Below are positions 8,578-17,228 of a stretch of 64,000 nt of DNA, one piece after another. Source of the DNA: Actinokineospora inagensis DSM 44258 (lineage in GTDB: Bacteria; Actinomycetota; Actinomycetes; Mycobacteriales; Pseudonocardiaceae); contig NZ_KI519517.1 in the NCBI RefSeq assembly GCF_000482865.1, positions 64,548-128,547 on the forward strand, read 5' to 3'. Both the position numbers and the translations under genes were made by a program. How positions within the stretch are numbered: position 1 is the first letter of the stretch; each line of letters opens with the position of its first letter. Under the pieces are notes generated by a model, which saw only the letters and a list, made by a program, of their open reading frames with translations, was not told the DNA's origin and searched no databases.

Positions 8578-10014
8578 CTAGAGCGGGCGGCGGGGGTTGC
8601 GGGGCGGGTCCACCCGGTCGAGGCCATCGATGCCGTCGTCGGAGGACGCCAGCGACGTGGGGGCGGGGACGTTGGCCCAGCGGAGGAGGGTCTTGGTGGC
8701 GGCGTCCCGGTCGGTGGGGTTGAGGGCGGCGATGTTGGCGCCGTGGTTGGCGCCGGGGGCGATGTAGCGGTACGAGTCGTGGTGGCTGGGGGTGAAGGGT
8801 TCGGCGCCCCACGGGTCGTTCGAGCCGTAGACGAAGAGGAACTGGCTGCCCTCGGAGCGGACCCAGTGGTCGACGTCGTGCATCGGGCGGGGGTCGTACT
8901 TCGAGCGCAGTGCCTGCGGGATGTTCGAGTTCGCCTGGTACAGGTCCGGGTAGTGGCGCAGGCCGCGCAGGTAGTCGAACTTCGGTTCTGGCCAGCCGAG
9001 TTGGGTGGCGGCCTGGTAGAAGTACGGCGCGTACGGGGTGATGCCCTGGTCGGTGTAGAACGAGAAACCGGCTGTCGCGTCGATGAACTTGTACAGGTCG
9101 TCGTCGGAGGCGGTCTTCTCCGGGACGGACGGGCAGTCGGACTGCAGCGAGTACTGCCAGAACGACCACTCGACGTCCAGGATGGTCTCCTCGTAGGCCT
9201 TGTCGAGCGAGCCGAGGACCTGGTTGAACGTCCAGCCGTTCGCGGTGGCGGTGGCCTGGTACTTGGCCTCCAGCGACGAGCGGCGCTTCAGGGCTTCCTG
9301 CTGGACGCCTTCGAGGCGGGTGCGGCAGGCCGGGTCGGTGCCGACGGTCTGGAAGAACCTGTCGTAGGCCCGGTCGTCGTTGTTGTTGACGTCGTCGGGC
9401 GCCACGTAGGCGACGACGCCGTCGACGTCGTGCGGGTAGAAGCGGCGGTGGTAGACCGAGGTCATGCCGCCCTTGCTGGCGCCGGTGGAGATCCACTTGG
9501 CGTGGTAGACCCGCTTGAGGGCGGTGACGATGTCGTGGTGGTCGGTGGCGGCCTGCCAGATGTCCAGGTCGTGCCAGTCCGCGGGTTCCGGCCGGGACGG
9601 GGTGAAGAACCGCTGCTCCACCGAGATCTGGTTACCGTCGATGATCTTGGTCGGCTCGGACCGGAACGCCGTCGTCGACATGTTGTAGCCGGTGGTGTGC
9701 AGCACCACCGGCCGGGACACGTCCTTGTGCAGTAACTGGAACCGCTGCTCGAAGGTCGGGCCGCCCGGGTGCCGGTGGTCCACCGGCTGCTTGAAGGTCA
9801 ACAGGAAGAACCGGTACCCCGCGGGCGGGGTCGCCGACTCGGAGACGATGGTCAGCCCGGGGATCGCCCGCAACTGGTCGGCGATGTCGCCGCTCTGGTG
9901 GTGACCGGCGCCGGTGCCCGGAGCCGCCTGCGCGGGATTGGCGGCCACGGCCACCCCCACGGCCGCGGCGACGGCGACCACGGCCGCCACCGCCCGTCTG
10001 GTGCGGAAAAGCAC
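8578..10014 (-). CDS. Secreted S28-family aminopeptidase (tripeptidyl/prolyl type)
   Basis: The 478-aa product has a signal peptide (basic start, hydrophobic core, ANPAQA cleavage region). The mature enzyme shows an alpha/beta-hydrolase serine-peptidase layout: nucleophile Ser in STGASKGGMTS near residue 180, Asp in YGSNDPWG near 400 and His in GANHGAN near 423. This matches the Streptomyces-type S28 aminopeptidases that release N-terminal tri- or prolyl-peptides outside the cell. The GTG start at 10014 is chosen because AAGGAG precedes it by 5 nt and it opens the signal peptide; a longer upstream frame lacks coding character. Monocistronic, followed by a hairpin terminator. Confidence 0.9.
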   Translation of the reverse strand: MLFRTRRAVAAVVAVAAAVGVAVAANPAQAAPGTGAGHHQSGDIADQLRAIPGLTIVSESATPPAGYRFFLLTFKQPVDHRHPGGPTFEQRFQLLHKDVSRPVVLHTTGYNMSTTAFRSEPTKIIDGNQISVEQRFFTPSRPEPADWHDLDIWQAATDHHDIVTALKRVYHAKWISTGASKGGMTSVYHRRFYPHDVDGVVAYVAPDDVNNNDDRAYDRFFQTVGTDPACRTRLEGVQQEALKRRSSLEAKYQATATANGWTFNQVLGSLDKAYEETILDVEWSFWQYSLQSDCPSVPEKTASDDDLYKFIDATAGFSFYTDQGITPYAPYFYQAATQLGWPEPKFDYLRGLRHYPDLYQANSNIPQALRSKYDPRPMHDVDHWVRSEGSQFLFVYGSNDPWGAEPFTPSHHDSYRYIAPGANHGANIAALNPTDRDAATKTLLRWANVPAPTSLASSDDGIDGLDRVDPPRNPRRPL

Positions 10015-10171
10015 GCCCACTCCTTGGTTTGGTGTCGCGTGGCCACCGGTCGGCGGCCGGAGTCGGCAGAGTCTTGCGCACCACGCCGGGGGTCCGAAAC
10101 CCGCTGACAATCGCCCCACGACGACCATCGGCGTCCGTTCGAGTGGCGGTATGGACCACCGGGACCCGGGA

Positions 10172-11599
10172 TCAGGCGGAGTACGCCGGGTTCGCCCGCC
10201 AGAACGACTGGCCGTCGGCGGGCAGGGTGGCGATCGGGTCGTAGTACGGGTAGCGGCGGCTGAGGATGGCGGCGGGGTCGTCGGTCGCGCCCCGCTCGGT
10301 GCCCGCGCGGTAGTTCTTGGTCCAGTACGACACACCGCGGACCCGGTCGTAGTCGGCGAGCTGGTGCACCCACCGCTTGCCGACGTACGGCACGTCGCAG
10401 ATGATGCGCGGCGTCGCGTAACCGGGCAGGTAGCCCATGATCGCGTGCTGCAGCTCTTGTGCCTCCCACACCGCGACCCGCCAGTGCTCCGCGTTCGGGA
10501 TCATGTCGCACATGTAGAAGTAGTACGGGAGGATGTTGGCCTCCCCCTGCAGCGCGAAGCACAGGTCGAGCAGCGCCTCGGGGGTGGCGTTGACCCCGCG
10601 CATGAGCACGCCCTGGTTGCGCACGTCGCGGACGCCGACCTCCAGCGCGGTGCGGGCGGCCTCGGCGACCAGCGGGGTGACCGACTGGACGTGGTTGACG
10701 TGCGTGTGGATCGCCAGGTTCACCCCGCGGCGGGCGGCGGTGCGGGCGACCCGCTCCATGCCCTCGACCACCGACGGCTGCAGCCAGTGCTGCGGCAGCC
10801 CGGCGAGCGCCTTGGTGGCCAGCCGGATGTCGCGGACCGTGTCGATGTCCAGCAGCCGCATCAGGAAGCCCTCCAACTGTTTCCACGGCACGTTGGCGAC
10901 GTCCCCGCCGGACACGACCACGTCCCGCACGCCGGGGGTGCGCCGCAGGTAGTCGATCATCTGGTCCTGCCGGTCGACCGGTTTGAGCGCCAGTTTGTGC
11001 TTGTCGACCTGCGGGGTGGAGTTGCCGACCAGGTCCATCCGGGTGCAGTGCCCGCAGTACTGGGGGCAGGTGGACAGCAGTTCGGCCAGCACCTTCGTCG
11101 GGTACCGGTGGGTCAGGCCCTCGACCACCCACATCTCGGCCTCGTGCAGCGAGTCGCGGGTGGAGTGCGGGTGGCTGGGCCACGCCGGGTCGCGGTCGGA
11201 GCGCACCGGGAGCATGTACCGGCGGACCGGGTCGGCGTAGAACGCGTCGGTGAACTCGCCCGCCGACGCGGTGGGGGCCATCGTGTTGAGCATCTGCGGC
11301 GGCAGCAGCATCGACATGGTGGCCAGGGTTTCCTGGTCGGCGCGCAGGTCGGCGTAGAACGACTCGGTCAGCAGGTCGCCGACGACTTTGCGCAACTGGC
11401 GCTCGTTCTTGACGCAGTTGACCCGCTGCCACTGGGCGTCGCGCCACTGCGCCTCGGTGACCCCGGCCCAGCCGGGGTACCGCCGCCAGTCGGGTTCGAC
11501 CAGCTCGTGGCGCGCGTACTCGTAGGGCTGGCGCCCCGCCTCCTGCACCGCGGCCGACACGGTGGTCTCCAGTGCCCGCAGGTCCGACAACGCAGTCAT
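10172..11599 (-). CDS. kamA: Lysine 2,3-aminomutase (radical SAM)
   Basis: The 475-aa enzyme carries the radical-SAM cluster motif CPQYCGHC (CxxxCxxC) near residue 183, followed by conserved family blocks such as VVSGGDVAN. PLP-dependent KamA converts L-lysine to L-beta-lysine, the first step of the lysine fermentation pathway and also used to supply beta-lysine for antibiotics. It is divergent from, and separated by about 90 bp from, the kdd-kamDE-kal run, so catabolism is the more likely role. The shared promoter region contains GGCGTG and CACGCC half-sites that could bind a regulator. Confidence 0.93.
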   Translation of the reverse strand: MTALSDLRALETTVSAAVQEAGRQPYEYARHELVEPDWRRYPGWAGVTEAQWRDAQWQRVNCVKNERQLRKVVGDLLTESFYADLRADQETLATMSMLLPPQMLNTMAPTASAGEFTDAFYADPVRRYMLPVRSDRDPAWPSHPHSTRDSLHEAEMWVVEGLTHRYPTKVLAELLSTCPQYCGHCTRMDLVGNSTPQVDKHKLALKPVDRQDQMIDYLRRTPGVRDVVVSGGDVANVPWKQLEGFLMRLLDIDTVRDIRLATKALAGLPQHWLQPSVVEGMERVARTAARRGVNLAIHTHVNHVQSVTPLVAEAARTALEVGVRDVRNQGVLMRGVNATPEALLDLCFALQGEANILPYYFYMCDMIPNAEHWRVAVWEAQELQHAIMGYLPGYATPRIICDVPYVGKRWVHQLADYDRVRGVSYWTKNYRAGTERGATDDPAAILSRRYPYYDPIATLPADGQSFWRANPAYSA

Positions 11600-11691
11600 A
11601 GTTACTCCTAGCCGCTAGGGTGGCGTGAAGATATGCTGCCAGAGCGCTAGCACGCCGTAAATTCTACAGTTGCCCACGGAGGGGACGCGGG

Positions 11692-12723
11692 ATGGACGCA
11701 CAGCTTTCAGCGGTCGGGCTGCACCGGGTGCTGGAACCGGCCGGAGTGCTGCCCCAGCGCGCCCACCGGCTGGACCCGGACCCCGAGCCGCACCAGGACG
11801 AGGTCGTCATCGACGTCGAACGGCTCAACCTGGACGCCGCCTCCTACCGGCAACTGCGCGAACAGCACGGCGACGGCGACGCGGTGCGTGCGGCGGTGCT
11901 GGCGATCGTCGCCGAGCGCGGCAAGATGCAGAACCCGGTCACCGGATCGGGTGGCATGCTGCTCGGCACCGTCCGCGCCGTCGGCCCGGACTCGCCGCTC
12001 GGCCTCGAGCCGGGCGACCGGGTGGCGACGCTGGTGTCGCTGACGTTGACCCCGCTGCGGATCACCGACGACCTCGCCGACTGGGACGGCCTGGGTGAGC
12101 AGGTCCCGTGCCGGGGCACCGCGATCCTGTTCGGCCGGTCGATCGCCGCCGTGCTGCCCGACGACCTGCCGGACGGGTTGTCCCTGTCGGTCATGGATGT
12201 CTGCGGCGCACCCGCCCTCACCGACCGTGTCGTGCGCGAGGTCGGGGCCGGGGCGTCGGTGTGCGTGCTCGGTGGCGGAGGCAAGTCCGGGTCGCTGTCG
12301 CTGGCCGCGGCTCGCCGGGCCGGGGCGGCCAGGGTGGTCGCCCTGGTGCCCACCGACGTCGAGGCGAAGGCCGTCGTGGACGCCGGACTGGCCGACGAGG
12401 TGGTGATCGCCGACGCGCGCGACCCGATCGCGGTGCTGCGGGCCGTCGGCGCGCAGGTCGACGTGACCGTGGTGTGCGTTGACGTGCCCGGCTGCGAACA
12501 CGGCGCGATCATGGTGACCCGCGACGGCGGCACGGTGGTCTTCTTCTCGATGGCCACCTCGTTCTCCGCCGCCGCGTTGGGCGCCGAGGGGCTTGCCGCG
12601 GACGTGCGGATGCTGGTCGGCAACGGCTACGTCCCCGGTCACGCCGAGTTCGCCCTGGACCTGCTGCGCACCGAGCCCGGCGTGCGGGCCCTGTTCACCG
12701 CCCGCGAGACTCAAGACTCGTGA
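11692..12723 (+). CDS. kdd: L-erythro-3,5-diaminohexanoate dehydrogenase
   Basis: The 343-aa oxidoreductase contains a Rossmann motif VCVLGGGGKSGS near residue 200 and family-typical text such as MQNPVTGSGGMLLG and MDVCGAPAL. Kdd oxidatively deaminates 3,5-diaminohexanoate, made by KamA plus KamDE, to 5-amino-3-oxohexanoate using NAD(P)+. It is the first gene of the plus-strand operon. ATG at 11692 has GGAGGGG upstream. Its stop overlaps the next start (GTGA at 12720). Confidence 0.92.
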   Translation: MDAQLSAVGLHRVLEPAGVLPQRAHRLDPDPEPHQDEVVIDVERLNLDAASYRQLREQHGDGDAVRAAVLAIVAERGKMQNPVTGSGGMLLGTVRAVGPDSPLGLEPGDRVATLVSLTLTPLRITDDLADWDGLGEQVPCRGTAILFGRSIAAVLPDDLPDGLSLSVMDVCGAPALTDRVVREVGAGASVCVLGGGGKSGSLSLAAARRAGAARVVALVPTDVEAKAVVDAGLADEVVIADARDPIAVLRAVGAQVDVTVVCVDVPGCEHGAIMVTRDGGTVVFFSMATSFSAAALGAEGLAADVRMLVGNGYVPGHAEFALDLLRTEPGVRALFTARETQDS

Positions 12724-14345
12724 CCACAGAAACGACCCTGCTCACCGGCGGCCGGATCCACTCCCCGGCCGACCCGTTCGCCACCGCCATCGCCATCCAG
12801 GACGGGGTGGTGGTGTGGCTCGGGCAGGACTCGGTCGGCCGGTCGCTCTACGGGGACGGTGAGGTCGTCGAGTTGGACGGCGCGTTCGTGGCACCCGCGT
12901 TCGTCGACGCGCACGTGCACGCCACCTCCGCCGGCCTGCTGCGCGTCGGCCTGGACCTGACCGGGGCGCGGAGCCTCGCCGAGTGCCTGGCCATGGTCGC
13001 CGAGCACGCTCACGGTGGTCGCCCGGTCTGGGGGCACGGGTGGGACGAGACGCGGTGGCCGGAGGGCAGGCCGCCGACCCGCGCGGAGCTTGACGTCGCC
13101 GCCAAGGGATCAGCCGTGTACCTGTCCCGAGTGGATGTCCACTCCGCGTTGGTCTCCACCGCCCTGATCGTTCGGGCTCAGCGCGGCCAGGCTCGGGGTG
13201 TGCACGACGCCGACGGCTTCCACCCCGACGGTCCGCTCACCCGCGACGCCCACCACCGGGTCCGCCGGGCCGCCCAGGACGCCATCACCCCGGCGCAGCG
13301 CGACGCGGCGCAACTGGAGTTCCTGCGATACGCGGCCAGCCAGGGGATCGCGTGTGTGCACGAGTGCGCGGGACCGGACATCTCCGGGCCGAACGACCTG
13401 ACCGCCTTGTTGGCCCGCGCCGGCGGGGATCTGCCGGAGGTTGTCGGCTACTGGGGTGAGATCGGGTCCGCTGAACTCGCCGTGCGGCACCGGGTCCGGG
13501 GGCTGGCCGGGGATCTCTTCGTCGACGGCGCCCTGGGCTCCCGCACTGCCGCGTTGTGCGACCCGTACACCGACTTCGACACACGGGGAGCGTTGTACCT
13601 GGAGGCCGAGGCGATCGCCGAGCACCTGGTGGTGTGCACGGAGGCCGGGATCCAGGCGGGTTTCCACGTCATCGGTGACGCGGCCGTCGCGGAGGTGGTC
13701 GCCGGGTTCGCGTTGGCGGAGAAGCGAGTCGGGTTGCCCGCGCTCGCCGGGACCCGGCACCGGCTCGAACACCTGGAGATGGTCAGCCCGGAGCAGGCCC
13801 AGCAGTTGGGGCAGTGGGGCGTGGTCGCCTCGGTGCAGCCGCAGTTCGACGCCGCCTGGGGCGGTCCGGACGGGATGTACGCGGCGCGGCTGGGGGTCGA
13901 GCGCGGCACCTCGCTGAACCCGTTCTCCCGGTTGGTCGCTTCCGGTGTCGTGCTCGCGTTGGGCTCGGACGCGCCGGTCACGCCGGTCGACCCGTGGGCG
14001 TCGGTGCGCGCCGCCGTCAACCACCGCACCGAAGGGTCGGGGTTGTCGCCGCGCGCCGCGTTCACCGCGCACACCCGGGGCGGCTGGCGCGCCGCCGGGG
14101 TCGATGACGGCCTCACCGGCACCCTGGTCCCCGGCGCGCCCGCGACCTTCGCCGTGTGGGACGCGCCGGACCTGGTGGTGGCCGTCCCGGACGACCGGGT
14201 CCGCCGCTGGTCCACCGACCCGCGCTCACGGGTTCCGGGGCTGCCCCCGATGGACCCGGACGCGCCGTTGCCCACCTGCCTGCGCACGGTTCTGCGCGGC
14301 CGGGTGATCCACGAGGCTGGAGGGAACCGGGATGCCACTGCTTGA
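12720..14345 (+). CDS. Amidohydrolase family protein (YtcJ-like)
   Basis: This 541-aa metal-dependent hydrolase has the opening metal motif VDAHVHA, the mid-domain histidines in FHVIGDA and HRLEHLEM, and the terminal LGSDAPVTPVDPW that supplies the last metal-site Asp, as in YtcJ/N-substituted formamide deformylase-like enzymes. Its GTG start overlaps the kdd stop and its 3' end overlaps kamD by 14 bp, so it is translationally tied to the lysine pathway. A deacylating or deformylating step on an amino intermediate is conceivable, but this enzyme is not part of the classical pathway and its substrate is unknown. Confidence 0.88.
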   Translation: MTTETTLLTGGRIHSPADPFATAIAIQDGVVVWLGQDSVGRSLYGDGEVVELDGAFVAPAFVDAHVHATSAGLLRVGLDLTGARSLAECLAMVAEHAHGGRPVWGHGWDETRWPEGRPPTRAELDVAAKGSAVYLSRVDVHSALVSTALIVRAQRGQARGVHDADGFHPDGPLTRDAHHRVRRAAQDAITPAQRDAAQLEFLRYAASQGIACVHECAGPDISGPNDLTALLARAGGDLPEVVGYWGEIGSAELAVRHRVRGLAGDLFVDGALGSRTAALCDPYTDFDTRGALYLEAEAIAEHLVVCTEAGIQAGFHVIGDAAVAEVVAGFALAEKRVGLPALAGTRHRLEHLEMVSPEQAQQLGQWGVVASVQPQFDAAWGGPDGMYAARLGVERGTSLNPFSRLVASGVVLALGSDAPVTPVDPWASVRAAVNHRTEGSGLSPRAAFTAHTRGGWRAAGVDDGLTGTLVPGAPATFAVWDAPDLVVAVPDDRVRRWSTDPRSRVPGLPPMDPDAPLPTCLRTVLRGRVIHEAGGNRDATA

Positions 14346-15906
14346 CCTCGACCCCGAGGTCGTCGCCACCGCTCGGGACTTGGCGGCGAAGGCGGCCGCG
14401 CCGGTTGTGGAGATCGCTCGGTCGCACACCACCGTCTCGGTGGAGCGGGCCACACTGCGGTTGGCGGGGATCACCGGCGCCGACAGCACCCACCGGGCGG
14501 GCGACGTGCCGTGGGTCAACCGGGTCGTCGACACCGTCGCCGACCACTGCGGGCTGGAACACGGGGTGTGCGGGCCGGTCTTCCACGCCCTCGCCGAGCA
14601 CAACCTGGAAACCCTCACCGAACTCGCCGAGGCGACCGCCGCCGGGCAGGTCAGCTACAAGATCCCCACCGGCCGGGACGCCGTGCGCGCGGCGAGGGCC
14701 GCGCGGGCGGCTGTCGCCAAGGGACTGCGCACGGTGGACCGGAACCGGGCCCAGCGGGACAAGTTGGTGGCCAAGCTCGGTGACCCGCCGCGTCGGCCGT
14801 GGATCTACCTGATCGTGGCCACCGGTGACATCGACGAGGACGTGGTGCAGGCCGCCAACGCCGCGCGCGCCGGGGCGGACATCATCGCGGTGATCCGGTC
14901 CACCGGGCAGTCGCTGCTGGACTACGTGCCGGAAGGCGCCACCCACCACGGGTTCGCGGGCACCTACGCCACCCAGGAGAACTTCCGGATCATGCGGGCC
15001 GCCATGGACGAGGTGTCCCGGGAGGTCGGCCGCTACGTCCGGGTCACCAACTACGCGTCCGGGCTGTGCATGCCGGAGATCGCGGTGCTCGGCGGCCTGC
15101 AGCGACTGGACATGATGCTCAACGACTCGATGTACGGAATCCTGTTCCGCGACATCAACCCGATCCGCACCTTCGTCGACCAGCGGTTCTCCCGGCAGGT
15201 GCACGCCCGCGCCGGGATCATCATCAACACCGGCGAGGACAACTACCTCACCACCGCCGACGCCGTGGACGCCGCGCACACCGTCACCGTGTCGCAGTTG
15301 CTCAACGAGCACTTCGCGCACGAGGCGGGGCTGCCGGACGACCTGCTCGGCCTCGGGCACGCGTTCGAGATCAACCCGAAGGTGCCCGAGTCGTTCCGGT
15401 TGGAGTTGGCGCACGCGCTGCTTGCCCGCGAGCTGTTCCCGGCCGCGCCGCTGAAGTGGATGCCGCCGACCAAGCACATGACCGGCGACGTGTTCAACGG
15501 CTACCTGTTGGACGGGTTCTTCAACCTGGCCGGTGTCCTAACGGGACAGTCGATCCTGCTGGTCGGGATGATGACCGAGGCCGTGGTCACCCCGTTCCTG
15601 TCCGACCGCGACCTGGCCCTGGCCAACGTCCGCTACGTGCTCGACGCCGCCGGGGGACTGGTCGAGGACTTCCGGCCCGCGCCGGACGGGTTCATCGCCA
15701 AGCGCGCCCACCAGGTGCTCGGCGAGGCCGTCGACCTGCTCAACCGCGTTGTGGACGACGGACTGCTCAACGCCATCGCCGACGGCACCTTCGGCCTGAT
15801 GAAGCGCCCACCGGACCAGGGCAAGGGCGCCGACGGGGTGATCGCCAAGGCCGACACCTACGCCAACCCCGCCGTCGACCTGCTCGACGAGGGGGCGACC
15901 CGATGA
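14332..15906 (+). CDS. kamD: Lysine 5,6-aminomutase alpha subunit
   Basis: The 524-aa protein matches the large alpha subunit of the adenosylcobalamin- and PLP-dependent lysine/beta-lysine 5,6-aminomutase. The TIM-barrel region contains conserved blocks such as RSTGQSLLDYVPEG and LKWMPPTKHMTGD. It moves the terminal amino group of beta-lysine from C6 to C5, giving 3,5-diaminohexanoate. ATG lies inside the end of the amidohydrolase gene, and the stop overlaps kamE by ATGA, as expected for stoichiometric subunits. No B12 riboswitch is visible upstream. Confidence 0.95.
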   Translation: MPLLDLDPEVVATARDLAAKAAAPVVEIARSHTTVSVERATLRLAGITGADSTHRAGDVPWVNRVVDTVADHCGLEHGVCGPVFHALAEHNLETLTELAEATAAGQVSYKIPTGRDAVRAARAARAAVAKGLRTVDRNRAQRDKLVAKLGDPPRRPWIYLIVATGDIDEDVVQAANAARAGADIIAVIRSTGQSLLDYVPEGATHHGFAGTYATQENFRIMRAAMDEVSREVGRYVRVTNYASGLCMPEIAVLGGLQRLDMMLNDSMYGILFRDINPIRTFVDQRFSRQVHARAGIIINTGEDNYLTTADAVDAAHTVTVSQLLNEHFAHEAGLPDDLLGLGHAFEINPKVPESFRLELAHALLARELFPAAPLKWMPPTKHMTGDVFNGYLLDGFFNLAGVLTGQSILLVGMMTEAVVTPFLSDRDLALANVRYVLDAAGGLVEDFRPAPDGFIAKRAHQVLGEAVDLLNRVVDDGLLNAIADGTFGLMKRPPDQGKGADGVIAKADTYANPAVDLLDEGATR

Positions 15907-16670
15907 CCGCCGTCCAGCCCGACCACGGGAAACGCCACGTCCGCCCGTACGGCGACACGAGCGGCGACGGCATGATCCAGACGTCGTTCACCCTGCCCGT
16001 GCCCGCCGGTCCGCGCGCGGAGGGGGCCGCGTTGCTGCTGGCCGCCAAGATGGGCATCGACCCGGCCATGGTCGTGCACTCGAACGCCATCGGCCCCGAC
16101 TTCACCTTCTTCGTCGTCTACGGCTCGGTGCGCCACATCGTGGACCTCGACGAGGTGGAGGTCGTCGAGCGCGAGTACCCGTTGCTGCCACCGAGCGAGG
16201 TCAACACCGCGGTGAAGAAGTCGTTGCGGCGCAAGCTGGTCGTGGTCGGCGCGTGCATCGGCACCGACGCGCACACCGTGGGCATCGACGCGATCCTCAA
16301 CATCAAGGGTTTCGCGGGGGAGAAGGGGCTGGAGTACTACCGGGAGTTGCGGGTGGTCAACCTCGGCGCCCAGGTGAGCGTGCCGGACCTGGTCAAGCGG
16401 TCGCGCGCGGAGAAGGCGGACGCGGTGTTGGTGTCCCAGGTGGTCACCCAGCGGGACGCGCACATCCTCAACACCCAGGAGATGTCGGCGGCGTTCCGCG
16501 AGGCCATGGGCGCCCGGCGGCCGCTGCTGATCGCCGGTGGCCCCCGGTTCGACCCGCGGATGGCGGGCGACCTCGGCGTCGACCGGGTGTTCTCGCGCGG
16601 CACCACCCCCGGCGAGGTCGCCAGCTACCTCGTCCACGCCATCACCCAGCGCAAGGAGCAGCCGGTATGA
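15903..16670 (+). CDS. kamE: Lysine 5,6-aminomutase beta subunit (B12-binding)
   Basis: The 255-aa subunit carries the cobalamin-binding DxHxxG motif as DAHTVG near residues 122-127. Eleven residues after that His is a Lys in NIKG, matching the known position of the PLP Schiff-base lysine in the clostridial enzyme. Both cofactor contacts are therefore intact and the protein should be functional with KamD. ATG at 15903 overlaps the kamD stop, and the stop overlaps the kal start. Confidence 0.95.
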   Translation: MTAVQPDHGKRHVRPYGDTSGDGMIQTSFTLPVPAGPRAEGAALLLAAKMGIDPAMVVHSNAIGPDFTFFVVYGSVRHIVDLDEVEVVEREYPLLPPSEVNTAVKKSLRRKLVVVGACIGTDAHTVGIDAILNIKGFAGEKGLEYYRELRVVNLGAQVSVPDLVKRSRAEKADAVLVSQVVTQRDAHILNTQEMSAAFREAMGARRPLLIAGGPRFDPRMAGDLGVDRVFSRGTTPGEVASYLVHAITQRKEQPV

Positions 16671-17056
16671 GCCCGACACCAGGAGTGACCGTCACGCACC
16701 GCCGGTACGTGCCGCACGCGCACGCCCACTACGGCGGCAGCCTCGTCGACGGCGCGTACTCGCTGGGGCTGTTCGGCGACGTGGCCACCGAGCTGTGCGT
16801 GCGCACCGACGGCGACGAGGGCCTGTTCGCCGGTTACGACAAGGTCGAGTTCCTGGCGCCGCTGCGCGCGGGTGACGTGGTGGAGGCGACGGCCACGCTG
16901 GTGCGCGTTGGCACCCGGTCCCGGGGCGTGGAGTTCGAGGCCCGAGTGGTGTGCCGGGCCGCTCCCGAGCGCGGTCCGTCCGCCGCCGACGTGCTGGACC
17001 CACCGGTGATCATCACCCGGGCGAGTGGCACCGTCGTGGTGCCGCCGGGGCAGTGA
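16667..17056 (+). CDS. kal: 3-aminobutyryl-CoA ammonia-lyase (hotdog fold)
   Basis: This 129-aa hotdog-fold protein fits Kal, which eliminates ammonia from L-3-aminobutyryl-CoA to give crotonyl-CoA late in lysine fermentation. The block GLFGDVATELCVRTDGDEGLF and the following DKVEFLAPLRAGD are typical. It is translationally coupled to kamE (ATGA) and ends the operon. The enzyme that makes its substrate, Kce, is not encoded in this window. Confidence 0.85.
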   Translation: MSPTPGVTVTHRRYVPHAHAHYGGSLVDGAYSLGLFGDVATELCVRTDGDEGLFAGYDKVEFLAPLRAGDVVEATATLVRVGTRSRGVEFEARVVCRAAPERGPSAADVLDPPVIITRASGTVVVPPGQ

Positions 17057-17228
17057 ACCCGGCCGCCGGTTGCGCCGAGTGAGTGATCTTCTCCGGCGCT
17101 GCTCCGTTCGGCGGATGCCGTGCTTGCGCCGGTTAGCCGTTCGCTGATAACAACCGGGTCTACGTGTGAACAGCGCTGTCGGGGCGGGTCGCCTCGGTGG
17201 CCGCCGCCGACGGAGGACTGCGAGACCC

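Noticed and set aside
15066-16670. 534-aa plus frame joining the end of kamD to kamE
   Set aside because: The first part is an out-of-frame shadow; the real beta subunit starts at 15903 with an ATGA overlap.
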